A stretch of DNA of 64,000 nt from Schistocephalus solidus (GCA_017591395.1 WEDG01007407.1:1-64000), one strand, 5' to 3'. Shown: positions 8,484 through 20,660, counted from the stretch's first letter. Notes: generated from the letters alone by a model not told the origin. Made by a program: numbers and translations.

Positions 8484-8632
8484 CATAGCGACGTGTAGCA
8501 TATGATGAAATGGAACCGAAAAAGACAAGGGAGACCGGAATGGTCATTTCTGGCTTATTAGCCGTCATCAGCCAGTCATACCCAATCCCAAGTGTGGCAC
8601 ACCTGGGATTCGAACCCGCGACCTTTCGCACG
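8484..8632 (-). mobile_element. tRNA-like/hammerhead repeat fragment, minus strand
   Basis: It begins with the GTCGCATAGCGAC hairpin and continues through GGAACCG...GACAAGGGA, the hammerhead fold (8533-8577) and the B box (complement about 8608-8620). It ends before the A box, so it is truncated. Confidence 0.7.
8533..8577 (-). ncRNA. Hammerhead-like ribozyme fold (copy 5)
   Basis: CUGAUGA, stem II GGCU/AGCC, GAAA and stem I GACUGG/CCGGUC are intact on the minus strand. The stem III palindrome carries one substitution (UGACCA), the only deviation from copies 1 and 2. Confidence 0.6.
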
Positions 8633-9181
8633 GGATTTTATTGAAATCACGCATGAAAATATTCTTTTTATGCTCATTACCAGCACAATACATCTTCAAT
8701 TTTTTTACTTGAAGGAATGAGATCTATGGGCTTTAAAAAGTTCCTAATTATGAGACTATTTATGACCTTGACAATGCTCATTCCTAAAGTATCATAGCTT
8801 TACGTTTACTAGTGCTGCTTGTAAAGTATACTTTATGGTCCACATTCATTGCATGTTTTTCCGAGCCTTTTGTTAATTCTTCTAAATAGTGTATATAAAT
8901 GCAATCAATTTCTTTCACGGAAAATATACTGTTAGGACTTTGGAAACGCTGAATGCAGGTTTAGCGGCTAGTTGGGTTCAAAAGTATTCAAGAATTTAGA
9001 ATTTTTTTTAGAACCGAAGGATACCCTTTCTTCAAGTATAACATTTGAAGATGACCTATGTTTTACCAAATGAGTATAAGAAAGAATATTTTTATGCATT
9101 TTTTATAAAATATATCTGAATTTATAAGGGCATGGAAATTTAATGGAACAGACGCGTACTACTTAGGCAGTCACTTTGGAT
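8633..9181. other. AT-rich intergenic stretch, nothing recognised
   Basis: No ORF above background, no splice-consistent exon and no recognisable repeat. Base composition is clearly more AT-rich than the flanking elements. Confidence 0.6.
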
Positions 9182-9483
9182 GGGATACCTGGTATGGCTG
9201 TCCAACCACAACGGAGGAATAGGAACCGCTAACACCAACCATAAAATGAAACGAAACTATCACCTTAATCCTAACCCTAGCTATACCCTAAACCTTAACC
9301 CTACCGTGTACACGATAAAAATCATAACCCTAACTCCAACTCTGACTTTAACTTAAAAATTAAACGTAACGCTAACCCTTGCCTTAATCCAAGACATAAT
9401 TTCCTTGGAAATTAACGCGAAGCCATATGCATTGTGAGCGGCTCCTTTCTCGTGTCCTATTTAGACGGCCATACAGGGCATCC
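9182..9483. mobile_element. MITE-like element with telomere-like interior (copy 1)
   Basis: About 302 bp with imperfect terminal inverted repeats. The left end reads CTGGTATGGCTGTCC... GGAATAGGAACCGC. The right end reads GCGGCTCC ... GACGGCCATACAGGGCATCC. The interior is degenerate CCCTAA-type repeats followed by a TTTCCTTGGAA.TTAACGC block shared with the copies at 40551 and 41595. No transposase ORF. Confidence 0.65.
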
Positions 9484-10069
9484 TTACCGATTGTTGTTTT
9501 TACAGAGTGTACTTGGTGCAGGCCACCAGAAAGAAGCTTGTTCAAATGCCGGTATCAAGTTGTGACTGAAATACTTTGGGATTGCTGTAATCTTATTAAC
9601 ATTACAACCCTACTTAAGTACTCTTTTATAATCGAAAACACCTTTCAGAATTTCGATTAATATTTTATGCGATGGCACACCTACTGTAGTTCTCGCAGTG
9701 TCAACGTTTACTGCCATGACCTTTTATATTAGCAGTACGTCGTGCAGTAGAAATATTATCACCGCCGCTTTTATGCTATTTCTGCAACTTCTACTATCGA
9801 CGCAAAATTTATGGTACGTTGGAATAATCGCCGCGATCCTCCTGTGATTTTCCTACTGATAGCTTTCTGAAGTAACCGAGGACATCGACTTCATCGTTGA
9901 AGGTGGAGCTGTCAAGTTGGTTGCAGAGCAGTTTCTCACATTTCCGAACATGGACTCCGAGACCTGTCATCAGCCCTTCAAGTGGCTAGGTCGATTTCTA
10001 ACCTGGTTGGCAAGGACCTGATCACAAAAATATCTTCCCGGTGCGTCTAAACTCTTATGCTTTCCGTCG
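9484..10069. other. Intergenic stretch, nothing firm
   Basis: Around 9873-10022 the plus strand is open for about 50 codons (TEDIDFIVEGGAVKL...). It has no recognisable domain, no start and no clear splice sites. I cannot support a gene. Confidence 0.4.
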
Positions 10070-10490
10070 TTATTTATGCATTAGACAGGTTAGCCGCTGT
10101 AACTGGAGGGGGGGGGAGATGTGGCATTGTCTCACCCGAAATTTCGACTGTCGTTTCTGACGATGTACACCCTGCGCCCCAGAGCAGTGTGGGGGCAGGA
10201 CGGTGACTTGCACGTAGCAGCTTATAGGCACAACAGACTTTCTCAGTAGCCACCACACTCTCCCCCCCTCCCCCACCTGGGTCCCGTGTCATGACCGAGT
10301 CAGTGAGACAGGAGATGAAAGAGGACGCCGGTGGCTGGTGCGAGGTGAGCTTGCGCCTGGCCGTCCTACCATACACCCTGTGTCTGCCATTCGTTACGGA
10401 TGGGCCTTCCAAATAGTGCCTGCCGTTCCCTGATCTTGCCCCTTTATTGGCCCAGATCATTAACCACGTGGCCCTTCGTAGGGGCACACT
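10070..10490 (-). repeat. Dispersed repeat family B, minus-strand copy
   Basis: Its complement carries family landmarks seen elsewhere on the plus strand: a CTGTCATGACACGGGACC-like block, a GAGAGTG..GTAGC.. block, GTGCAAGTCACCGTCCTGC and GGTGTACATCGTC...CGACGG. No coding capacity is apparent. The class (SINE or non-autonomous element) is undetermined. Confidence 0.55.
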
Positions 10491-10753
10491 GTCTCACCCA
10501 CAGGAGAGAACGCTCACTTTTTCTTCAGTCTTGTCGTGATTTTCTCTTCAAACTGGCCAAGTCCTTTAACTCGAAGTTATTAATGCCAGTAAGCACCCTT
10601 TCGTGCTCTCTCTTGTCGTACTCCTTCATGTGCATATAACAGTGATATTTGCACTGTTGACACGTCCAGAACGGGTAGTAAGAAAAATTTAATTATCCTT
10701 TTATTGAAACCTCCAAATAATACCTACTCATACATATTTTCATTTCCCCTCAG

Positions 10754-10911
10754 GCTGGATGAACTGAAAAAAAGCGAGGAGGCCGAACAAAACAGAGTTA
10801 AACAACAGCAAGAGGAACAGGTGAATATTTTTTGCTCCGATGACACACAAATAATTCCGGCAATTGTTTTCACGTTTGTCACCCCTTCTGTTTTCTTTAC
10901 AGCCCAACTAA
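10754..10911 (+). CDS. Candidate last two coding exons of an unrecognised gene
   Basis: Exon 10754-10820 has a clean acceptor (TTTCCCCTCAG) and donor (CAG|GTGAAT) and encodes a charged coiled-coil-like stretch (LDELKKSEEAEQNRVKQQQ then EEQ). The acceptor TTCTTTACAG at 10902 then adds P-N and a TAA (10909-10911). An AATAAA lies at 11134-11139. Phases agree (incoming 2, then 0). Upstream exons were not found and the protein is not recognised. The short terminal exon is the weakest part. Confidence 0.4.
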
Positions 10912-11133
10912 TTATGATGACCTAAATGCCATCTATCAACAGCTTGCCTGTTCTGAGGCAACTATGTTTTTTTATGATCTAAAATTATCTGCTCTATGTA
11001 CCTGTGTTTGAAACTAACTTCCAGTAAATAAGCGTAGACCAATGTTTACTGGAGTATTGATCTTTCTACACTGATGCCCAAATAGTGCTTTCCACTGACA
11101 TGCATTGTTTCAAAGGCCTACCGTAATATTTGA

Positions 11134-11139
11134 AATAAA
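11134..11139 (+). terminator. Polyadenylation signal AATAAA
   Basis: Canonical hexamer about 220 bp after the candidate stop at 10911 and just before a family B repeat. Confidence 0.4.
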
Positions 11140-11159
11140 GAGGATCACAGGGTGTGTGT

Positions 11160-11505
11160 GTTTTGTGTCGAGTGGCTGCCTAGCGGGCTGAGAGTCAGGC
11201 TGCAATGGCTCCTTCTTAATGTGGCCTTTATGGCACTCCCACTCTGTGTGATCCGAGCCAGGTGTGGTGGCACGCCCAGGGGCGGCTCCGGCCGCGCCAG
11301 CAACCTGCGTCCACTACCGCCTCCGATCTTCTTCACTCTGTCATGACACCGGGTGCAGGTGGGCGAGGAGAGAGTGCAGTAGCTACGGAGCAAGGCTACT
11401 GTCACTTAAAACTAATCCACGCGCAAGTCACCGTCCCTGCACCACCCTTCTATGGAGCATACGGTGGACATCGTCGGACTACGACGGTCGAACTGTCGTA
11501 TGTGT
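11160..11505 (+). repeat. Dispersed repeat family B, best plus-strand copy
   Basis: About 345 bp with ordered landmarks: GGCTGCAATGGCTCCTT, TAATGTGGCCTTTATGGCAC, a GC-rich block, CTGTCATGACACCGGGTGCA, GAGAGAGTGCAGTAGC, CACTTAAAACTAAT, CGCAAGTCACCGTCCCTGCA and GGAGCATACGGTGGAC. Related copies lie at 13250-13985, 16150-16795, 38660-38800 and 62330-62645. No protein is encoded; it behaves like a SINE or non-autonomous repeat, but no terminal structure was resolved. Confidence 0.65.
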
Positions 11506-12539
11506 TTTTTGTGAAATGTGGAAATGCCTGTTGTTTTCTCCGGAAAGCCTACATTTCTGCATAAAATATCTTTACCAGTATTCCTTCGGTTGAATTATCG
11601 ATTATCTATAACAACACCTCGCGTTATCCCCCATAATGCGTCTTTCTGCCCCAAACATCGTTTCACGAGGGCAAACAGTCGGCACTGAACGTTCGATTGC
11701 AGATTTCGAAACACTAATTAATAGCTTAGATAACCTCTCTATAAGTCCTTTTTAGACCAGAACTATCAAACGTAGAGCACTTCCTTCATAGTAAATCCGT
11801 TTTTCCGGCTTCGTCCAACTAGAATTACTATAATAGCAATATTAACTTCGTACCTTGTATGACACGAGGTAACTCAATTACCAAAATGAGATAGTGTCCT
11901 GTACCTCACTTTTATTGCCGTGGTTACCTTCTTGACTGGGCCAAAACCTCTGCGGATTGGCGCGGGCACAGTGACTGACGAGAATGAGATTGAGTTTACG
12001 CCAACCCCACTCCACACAGACCAGTTCTCAATGATATCCCATTGGATTTGCTATGAAGGTTTCAACCATTAACACGTTGGAGGGCATTTGCTTCTTCATA
12101 GTGAAGATATTAAGTGCTGGACCTCACTTGTCCATCGTCCCTCGTAATCTCTGTGATGTCGGAATTACATCGACTGGGGATGATGTGATTGGTTACATAC
12201 ACCGCTTGACCTTAACTGCAGCCCTGTATTTAGTTAGGCACAGGTCACACATTTTATTATCTTTTCGGGTGATTTAAATGTCCAGGTCTGTTTATAATGT
12301 GCCAACAACATGAACTGCGATCAATTTGACGGTTTATATTTGCCGGCTCAGTTTGATCGAAGTAGTCCAGGAAGGATTAAATAGTATGTCAAAGGAATTA
12401 TTCAAATCTGCCAAAATCCTCTACTAATTAATTGTGCCTGGTGGATTATAGATTGATTGCTTAGGAAATCCTGCTTGGGCAGTCAGCTTACTGTATCAGA
12501 ATTGGTGGATTCCATACGTTGCAGTAGGCTGGGTAGGTA
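11506..12539. other. Intergenic stretch, nothing recognised
   Basis: Only short incidental ORFs. The segment at about 12395-12430 shares the AATCTGCCAAAATCCTCT motif with sequence beside the tRNA-like element at 55210-55250, suggesting an old dispersed repeat. Confidence 0.5.
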
Positions 12540-12700
12540 ACTTGACCCAAGTGTGATTAAACTCACGGCTCCAGGTGGGGCCTCTTAGCTCAGTTGGTTA
12601 GAGTGTTGGCTGTACTAAAGTCTTCCCCTTGCTGGCGTCGGTTCGAATCACACCGAGACCGCCGAGTTTTTCACAAGTGGGTCAAAGGAAATATGTCTGA
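12540..12700 (+). repeat. tRNA-derived SINE-like element, copy 1
   Basis: It contains TTAGCTCAGTTGGTTAGAG (A box), an anticodon-arm-like region, an extended variable segment and GGTTCGAATCA (degenerate B box). Flanks on both sides match the copy at 55060-55240: CTTGACCCAA.TGTGATTAA before, TTTTCACA.G..GGTCAAA after. The T-stem here is broken, so it is not a functional tRNA. The long variable segment hints at a class II tRNA (serine) ancestor. Confidence 0.6.
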
Positions 12701-13059
12701 ATTGTTTGCTATCGGAATACACTCGTGCTCCAACCCCTGGTGGGGAAGTACTGTGGTTTCAAGCCCGTGTTAATCTAGTCCTTGTACCAGTCCACCCACC
12801 CATGGACCCACGCTGTACCGAATTACTAAACAGCTGCGTTCGCAATTTTTGACTCGATTTAATTTTAAAAGGTGACTTTAATTGATATAAGCAACATATC
12901 CTGCGTATAGCCTGAACACGTCTTATGTCTTACCTGATAACATGCTTGTGAACTCCGAAAGGAGCCGCATACTCATCCTCAAGCTTCTGGGTTTTCCCTA
13001 TTTCGTGTACACCGAAAACGGATAATCACTCATTTTTGTAAACCATGTATAGTTTATGT
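12701..13059. other. Intergenic stretch, nothing recognised
   Basis: No supported exon, RNA gene or repeat. Confidence 0.5.
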
Positions 13060-13990
13060 TGGTACTATGTGTCCCCTAAAGGGCCACGTGGGAGGCGCGC
13101 TGGATCAACACGGGGGCCAAATCAGGCCACGGCAGGCGTCATTATTAAGTGGGATGAGGTCCCATAACAAATGCCGAACATGGGGTGTGCACGTGCCTAA
13201 CATGGGCACGCGTAGGGGCAGGTTAATGCCGCACCACCCACTGTTGTCATTTTATGGCTATGGTGGGATGTGATTCATCTGCGCCCGACCCCGCCTCTGG
13301 TTTTCTTGACTGTATCTCACACCGGGCACAGGCGGGTAAGGGAAGAAAGAGTGTGTTAGCTGCTGTGAAAGTCTACTATTACTATTATTTCAAGTCAACG
13401 TCCCCACGTCGCCCCCACCGTAGGACGTTTTGAGAGGGGAGAGGTGGGAAGTTCGGGAGTCAGACATACCGGGTGTGGAGGCACACACAACACCGGAGAC
13501 CCTCACCTGGTTTAGCCCACCGGTCGTGACGGTTGCCCGGGGTGTGGCCGCTGGGAAGAACCCAACTTCGAGGAGCCACAGGTGAGAGTTGGGTACCAGT
13601 TAGAGGCGGCCACAGGAGCATTCACCACCTGTACGAGACAAATGGAGCGACCAAATGCAAGCTGTGTGGTGCTGCCCCTAACTAGTACCCCTACACCCCG
13701 CCTAACATGGACACGCGTAGGGACAGGCTTATGCCGCACCACCCGCTGTTGTCATTTTATGGCTATGGTGGGATGTGATTCATCTGCGCCCGACCCCGCC
13801 TCCGGTCTTCTTGACTGTATCTCACACCGGGCACAGGTGGGTAAGGGAAGAGAGAATGCGGTAGATGCAGTGCAAGCCTACTATCACTTAAAACTAGTTT
13901 ACACGCAAGTCACCGTCCCTGCGCCACTCTTCTCTGGAGCATACGGTGGACCTCGTCGGACTACGATAGTCGAACTGTCGTGTGAAGAAG
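13060..13990 (+). repeat. Tandem duplication of family B-related sequence (~508-bp period)
   Basis: A ~160-bp block starting CCTAACATGG.CACGCGTAGG occurs at about 13195 and again at about 13702. It runs through the TATGGCTATGGTGGGATGTG and ACCGGGCACAGG.GGGTAAGG motifs. The second copy continues into the standard family B 3' part (CACTTAAAACTAGTTTAC..., CGCAAGTCACCGTCCCTGC). The stretch in between (13460-13700) resembles 44930-45130. Confidence 0.65.
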
Positions 13991-15008
13991 GGAACTGTTG
14001 ATAAAAGACTGTGTGCATGAACAGCGATGTAATTGTCAGTACTGACAGTCACCGTTGTCGGAGAGGTCTGACGTGGGGAACCTGACTAGCCAGCGAGTAA
14101 ACGAGTGCGTCGCTTGTGAACCTCGCACTCCTTTGCACACATATTACTTCTTTCGATGATGGTTTTGAAATTCCAGACCATCAAAGCGAATGATCCCGTT
14201 ATTTGCTGTTTTTTTCTGTCATTGGAACTTTCCTGTGTACCAAAGTTGTGTGTAGGGGGTTGACTCCTTAGAAGAGTCTCTAAACAATTAGGCTTTTGTG
14301 GATTTTGTTGGAAGTGCCACAGGGTCCTTGGACCGATGGTGGACCTACTCGCTAGCCACGATCGAGCTCTGCTTCTGATCGAGTGGCAGCTGTATGCATC
14401 GCGTAGAACTCAAATTCCCAACCCTAATGTGGCCAAAATCTGCAATTTGTTCTGGGCATACTCTCTGCAGTCACGCACGCCCTTGTGGGTTTACAGTACA
14501 GGTGAATAGCTGGCTCGCTGCAATTCCGATGCATGATGAGTTGATGCATCCCACCACTTTTACTGTTTGCTACCATTGTTATGCCTATCTCAACGAACAT
14601 CCAACCACGATTTATACTTTTTCGGCCGTCTGCTAACGCTAGTTTTATTCGATATGACGCACTTTACTAACCTCCCCAACCTTTGTCACCTCAGAAGCGG
14701 CCGTTCCAGACGTTTTCCAAGTCTAACTTTCAGCATCTTTTGTTTTAAGTTCCCGCTTTTTTACTTTCCTATTCGCTGACGGAGCCGACTTATGCCCGCA
14801 GTTGTCCTCTTTCTCTTCGCACATCACCACCACTCTGTTGTGAAACTGCCTCACCCTACCGTTTGCAACTTCCGAAGTATCAGTTAGTCGCGAGCTGATG
14901 CAAAATCCCCATCTCTGTGTATGTATACGTGTGGATCCATTGTAAGCAGACTAGCTCGCAACATTGCCACAGAAACCATCAGTGCCCTCTCTTTCTCTAT
15001 TTTTTTAG
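13991..15008. other. Intergenic or 5' region, nothing recognised
   Basis: Short incidental ORFs only. The last bases form a polypyrimidine tract ending in TTTTTTTAG directly before the ATG at 15009, a good splice acceptor, so an upstream untranslated exon is possible. Confidence 0.5.
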
Positions 15009-15398
15009 ATGACACCCTCCAAACGTGCTGCTACCATGGCGTCTCTTCTACAGCTAAGGGAACGCACGGACAAACTCCGCACCCTTTTAGGCAAAAATAA
15101 CGGTGTGGATGAGGCTCTTGAGCTCTGGACATCCTGGTATCCCCTCTCCAATGATACGGCCCTGCGCACACTCGATCCCCTAACTACCGAGGCCTTCGCC
15201 CTGCTTCGCGCGCGAGTGGAGTTTGTTTATGTATCCCATCTAAACCGGCCACCGCTCCGAACCGCTGAGTCCGATGTGTCTGTCGCTGTGAGGACCTATA
15301 ACGAATATCGCACAAAACACGACCGATTAGTTACAAGCACTCGGGACCTCCTTGATGCCCTGGCCACTTCCAACTGGGGGAAAAAACTAGCAGGTTAA
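15009..15398 (+). CDS. Unrecognised 129-residue coding exon
   Basis: The ATG follows immediately after a strong acceptor (TCTATTTTTTTAG). The ORF runs 129 codons to TAA with codon use and composition that look coding: helical and charged, with no transmembrane segment. Residues such as LLGKNNGVDEALELWTSW (about 27-44) and LLDALATSNWGKKLAG at the C-terminus do not match a family I can name. The GGTTAA at the end could also be read as a donor after GCAG, so the stop may not be the true end. No neighbouring exon was identified. Confidence 0.45.
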   Translation: MTPSKRAATMASLLQLRERTDKLRTLLGKNNGVDEALELWTSWYPLSNDTALRTLDPLTTEAFALLRARVEFVYVSHLNRPPLRTAESDVSVAVRTYNEYRTKHDRLVTSTRDLLDALATSNWGKKLAG

Positions 15399-16149
15399 CG
15401 CAGACTTAATGTGGTCATTTTATCCGCCCGATTGTCGTGATCCATGTCTTCATTAAGCCAGGGTGTCATTGAACCCAGAACGTCATTTTATTGTTTTCTC
15501 TCCCCCGTGCATTCATTGCAACTCTTCCAGCATCGAAACAGTTTGAATCACTACAGTGCATATTGCTTTGCTCTGAGGCTGGCTAGCCTAGCATGTACGA
15601 GCAAATCTGCTAATTGGTTATAAACCCGAGGGAATCTCTGACGACCTGAACAGTTGCGTTTCATGGGTGTTTTTGTGGAGATGTCTGTCACCCTAGCGTG
15701 CTGGATGGTAACGCCGTGAGCGTCACTATCATATGCCACCAAGTTTTTATTCGATGTACTCATCATCAAAGATCTGGGGCCATTCGTGATCTCCCAGCCA
15801 TCCAATAACCTGTCAACTTTTCTGTCAGTCTTGTAGCTCATTTCGATTTTGCTCATCATAACGACTAGCTACAGGCAACAACATAATCTTCTGGCAACTT
15901 AGCTAGTGTACGAAAAATTCACAGATATTGTGAGCGCGTCATGCAGGGGAATACAACAGCAGTTGCTTATATCTGCTCTGAGTGCACACTTTAAATTTAT
16001 GGGCGATGTGCTAAGTATGCCCTCGATTTTGAAGTGCAAAGGTGGAAGTGATGATTACGTGTTCCTATTCCAACTTAAAAGTATGGAAGGTCTTACTAAA
16101 AACCCTGGCTTGGAAGGCTGCCAACTGGCGCTCTATACCAGACCACTCC
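15399..16149. other. Intergenic stretch with an unsupported minus-strand ORF
   Basis: A 102-codon minus-strand ORF (15551-15859) starts with ATG but has no recognisable domain and no flanking splice sites that I could join. Nothing else stands out. Confidence 0.4.
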
Positions 16150-16795
16150 GTCAGCCTAGTGTGCGTTGTGTGTTGGCTGGCTGACCAGTTGACTGGGAGT
16201 CAGGTGGCGATGGCTCCTTAACCCCCGGTGTGATTGTCAAGGGGCCTAGGTCATGCTGTGGCGCGCGAAGACAGGTTCGCTGGCCCTGTCAGCCACCGCC
16301 CACTTGCGCATCAGACGAATGACCGACTCGGACGGTGGCCTGATGCTGGGGGTGGGCGAGAGAGTGAGGTCGACGGCTCAGTGCATTTTCCTCACTATAA
16401 ACAATCCGACGCGCTTGAAGCTACCATGGTACGCTAAAAGCCATGGTTTGGAACGCTGCCAACTGACGGGATAACTCGGACCGCGTGGCCAGCGGAGTGG
16501 CTGACTGACAAACTAAGATTCAGACTGCAATGGCTCCTTTTAATGTGGCCTTTATGGCACTCCCAATGAGTTGGGATCAGAGATAAACCCCCCTGTACTC
16601 TCTCCCACCTTCGATCTTCTTGACTCTGTCTTGACACCGGAACCAGCTGGGGGAATGGAACAGAGAGTGAGGCATATGCAGTAAAAGTTTGCTCTCACTA
16701 TAATCCAGCGCCAGTCACCGTCCATGCACCACCACGCTATGGAGAACGCGGTGGACATAGTCGAAATCGACGGTCGAACTGTCGTGCCGAGTATG
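16150..16795 (+). repeat. Two consecutive family B repeat copies
   Basis: A degraded copy (about 16150-16440, with GGCGATGGCTCCTTAA and GTGGGCGAGAGAGTGAGG) is followed by a second (about 16480-16795). The second has TGCAATGGCTCCTTTTAATG, TGGCCTTTATGGCACTCC, CTTGACACCGGAACCAGC, CCAGTCACCGTCCATGCACC and GGTGGACATAGTCG. TATGGAAGG..TT borders both sides. Confidence 0.55.
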
Positions 16796-19700
16796 GAAGG
16801 TGGACTTTATTCTTGACTTGTCGGCTGGTCGTCGTTGTTATCTTTGAGCAGGCCAAGAACAGACCGCGTATCAAAAATTGCTCAAATAAACTTGGTCAAG
16901 AACTTTGCCAGTACGCACGTGAAAAGGCCACGTAATGTCATAGCCGTTTCTATTCCTCGTCATATCTTTAGCTATGCTAGAGGTCTGCTGATCCTTCGAC
17001 TAGCAATGTCCGAAGGACGCCTTGTGCTGGATTTATATGTGTGGACCTTAACGTTACTGGTTTGTCATGGCTACTCAGATGGCGCCTCGTAGAAAGTGAG
17101 TCCCTCGAGGATATGCGCAAAGCTGGCGGTTTTTATGCAAACTAAGCAAACTGCAGAAAGGGGTGCACAAACACCAACCGAATGTTAGACTTTAAGTCAC
17201 CTTTGCCTACGCATGCCTGTTCACGTTATATTAGGGGATGACTATGAAACAACGGCAGAGGGTGTATCTGTCGGTTGACCGCCTAATTGGCCGAACCACG
17301 TGCCGTCTACGCGGTCTTGTGTCATCCTTTGTCATAGGACCAAACACACAGAAAAGTCAAGTGAGGTGTCGAACCGTCCCTGCACAAAACGTCAGTTGCA
17401 GCCAAACAGCGATGCAGGGCACAGTCAAGACTGTTATTGACGTCTCGCGTAACAACCACAATGATGCTCTCTGCCGTGCGTTTTATAACGCCAACTCTGC
17501 GGACAGTTATCCAGTCTCGGTCGTTGAGGGGCCAAATTTACCGCGTAAGCTGCCAGGCTGTGTGCATAGTTGTCGCGATTAATGATGAATACTTTGCTTC
17601 CACCTTGTTCTTGTCCGAGTCCGTGCCAGTAAGTTTATTACAGGTTTAGTATTATTTACTTTGGTGTTATTTCACGGTTTCTGTTAAACCAACTTCTCTT
17701 AGTTGATTTCCTGAAAGTATTTTGTTCGCCAGCATCCGCACACCTGATACAGGATCCAGACGGTCCAGGTATTCAATCGCTAAGGCTTAAAATTGGAAGT
17801 ACACGTTTTAAAATTAATCTTTTAATGTAAGGGTACGTGCCAGTACTTTGGGAGCATGTCAGGTATACAAATGTTACAAAAAATTACCAAACTCACTGTC
17901 TCGCACGTTTGCACGTTCGGTTGGTATTACTCGCGTGTAAACATCCACCAAACTGACTAAATCTTGCCTTCTATACTGGAATTGGGTAACAGAAGTCGAC
18001 TCGAGGCTAACTTTTTGGTTGCCCACTTGGTTTGACTGTACGGCGAAAGCACGTAGAGGCAAGCTGTTGCCATTCCCAGTCACGCATATGCCCCCAATTT
18101 AATATCAACTCTTTCTGCTCCCGTTTCCCTCTTTATTTTTTTTTCTGCTCACAGTCGCTGTTTTGGTTCCCCCTGTAGATTTTTGGCGACTGTTCATGGA
18201 GTTTGAACGCAAGTGGGGCGACTGTACTCGATTACCCGCCCTCGAGTGGAGGGCCCAGAAAACTCTGGAATCCTCGGCCTTGGCCGTCTTCCGTACTGCT
18301 CTGGTCAGCAAGAATAGTGGAGACTTTTTCTAAACGTTTCGCGCTGTCTCCGTTGCCTTTCCTTCACATATGCGCACACTGGATGTTTAAGCCGCTGCGG
18401 TGGAAATAAACTTATCTCTCACTGACCTCAATTGATCTTTTTGTGTTCATGCGGTGTGATTGTTTCTCTGGGAGCCGCTTACATGGACATCGCTTTTTCC
18501 CTTTTACCACCTTAACGGTTATTAAGGTAATCCAAGTTTTCTCGCATTGGCCAGGCGGTTCAACAAAAACTACCTCCAATTCGGGTTTGGGTCCTGACCA
18601 CAATGACGATCGGGTATGTGGCCGTAACATGGAGATCATTTCTTGCTCTTTACCGCATTGACGGTTATTTAAATAAGCCAAATTCCTTCCTCGTAGGCAG
18701 GTGGTGTGGAGATCTGGGTTTGAGTCCTAGACTCGCTGATGATTGGTTATGTGGCTTCACTGAGAAAATTGAAAGGCAATTGTTCCTGGAATATAGGGTT
18801 TTATGGTTGGAGTGAACGAAATTGACGGGAAGCAAAAGTAAAGAAGTTACTTTTACGCCATTAGTCAGTTGAAACACACCAATAGTGTGTAACAACACGA
18901 GCGTGACGTTGATAATACTGGAAATGAGGAGCTGTAAAGGGGCTGAAAAAAGAAACCTGGGGCATTTATTAGATATTCCGGGTGAAATGATCACAGCCTG
19001 CCATGACCAATCACACAAAAAGAGAAATTATGGAGGAGATATAGTAGATCTGGCTCTCGCGGTGGCCGCGAACGAAGATAGCTTTGAGATTCACAACGTT
19101 GATAGCCTTACCCCCAAACTTCTGTTTAAAGCCAAACCCTAAACTTTTACGTTCTAAGCCGCACGCTAATCGTAATGGTAACACTATGGGGTGGCGTAAC
19201 AGGAATGAACGAAAGGGAGGGGTGGGTTAAATCAGGCCTACCTAAATGACCTTAGCAGGTATTTCATAAAATTAAAGACTATTTGGGCTACAAACTCGTT
19301 CCTCACCCTAAACTAGCCCAGTCTGGGAGGGCGGTAGTACCTACTGATGGCGGCGCGAGCAGTCGTTAAATTTCACTCACTGCTTGATGGTCTTTACGCA
19401 TTCGCCTGCGAATCACATCAGACCCGAGTTCCAACATAAAATATCAATATTCCCTTTTGCAAATAGGCCAGAGCGGGGAACGCTGCTATCAAACGACTTT
19501 TAGCTTCCCCAGCAGTGTCCGGCTTCAATTTACCCTGGCTCGCGTTGCGATTTCGTGTATCTGCAGGCTAGTTTTTGGCCACAGTTGGCAAGTTCCGTAG
19601 GCCTGAGCATCTTAATATGCCTTGCCTTCGTCAATAAAGTTGTTGAACTTGAAAGATGGAGGGCTTTTTTCTGCAGAGCCGCGGAGTGCCCCTGGTTGGG

Positions 19701-19959
19701 CTCCTCGCATATGCATTTTCCAATCACCGAATTTGGCTTTCCAGAATAAATTCCGAAAAACAGAAATACAAGTAAAGCGAGGTTTTACGATATCTATCAA
19801 TTTCATGATCTCTCTTGCCGAGTAACTTGTTCATGGATGTGGGGTCTATGCATCTTCTAGGCTACGCTGAGTCGTCCGTATTACGAAGGTGGAAGCTAGA
19901 GTTATACAAGCAATTTGGTTGTCGTTACCCCTGCAATGCTAGGGGGTGGGCGCTCGTTA
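16796..19959. other. Long intergenic stretch, no supported feature
   Basis: Many short ORFs occur on both strands (for example 17238-17582 and 18885-19142), but none shows a domain, consistent splice sites or long codon-biased runs. No RNA gene was recognised. It may contain old repeat relics that I cannot delimit. Confidence 0.5.
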
Positions 19960-20660
19960 GTATGTCGTCCACGTAAACCTTCGTAGTGAGCGTCTAGATC
20001 GATGTGGCGGTTAATGCTGGTGGTGCTAGAGTGCCAAGCTTCGAGGAATTATCGAGCTTGTTTGATGTTGGCCATGGCGATCACTTCGGTACCGTCTCAA
20101 TTGAAGCGGTGGTCGCACACAATGGAGTGCGCAAACATGAGAGATAAAGGGTCACGTCAGCGAACGGCTAGCTTATGTTCATTTATGCGAGTCCCAAGAC
20201 GTCGGCCTGTATGACCTAAGTAAACAGAAGGGCTGTTGGTGCATGGTATGCAGTAAATGACATTGCTTAATTGTTCTTTGGGTAAGCGGTCCTTTACTCG
20301 GCATAGGGTTGCGCATATGCAGGATGCAGGCTTGTGGGCGACAAAGATGCTAAATTGACTTAATTGTCGAGAGGTTGTTTCGGAAACACCTTGCATGTAA
20401 GGTAAGAAATAAAATTTCCGTGGTACTATATATCCATCAGAAACAAGGTTCTGCGTTTGTCTCTCGCGTCGCAGACAATTTTTCACGGAGCTCGTTGGGT
20501 ATCCATTGGACCGGAAGAGCTGATATAACTACGATAGTTCTTTTCTTGAGAAGGTCGTCGCTGCTGCAATAGCGGAAGGCCCGATGAAAAAGGGTGCGAA
20601 CACAGTTTCTTTTGTTGGCCGCAGGGTGTTTACTTGCATAGTTAAGCACGATTTCCGCAG
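19960..20660 (-). mobile_element. Penelope-like element PLE-3 fragment (GIY-YIG end)
   Basis: Minus-strand pieces (20157-20486 and 20437-20649) encode NKRNCVRTLFHRAFRYCSS and then a GIY-YIG domain (VIYCIPC ... YLGHTGRRLGTRINEHKLAVR). 19960-20150 aligns by eye with 26530-26690 of PLE-5, so the two are the same subfamily. Frame shifts separate the pieces. Confidence 0.8.

Noticed and set aside
9240..9400. A telomere or interstitial telomere tract
   Set aside because: The CCCTAA-like repeats are degenerate and sit inside a TIR-bounded element found in at least three places.
17238..17582. Plus-strand 114-codon ORF
   Set aside because: No recognisable domain, no splice sites and no coding-like neighbours.
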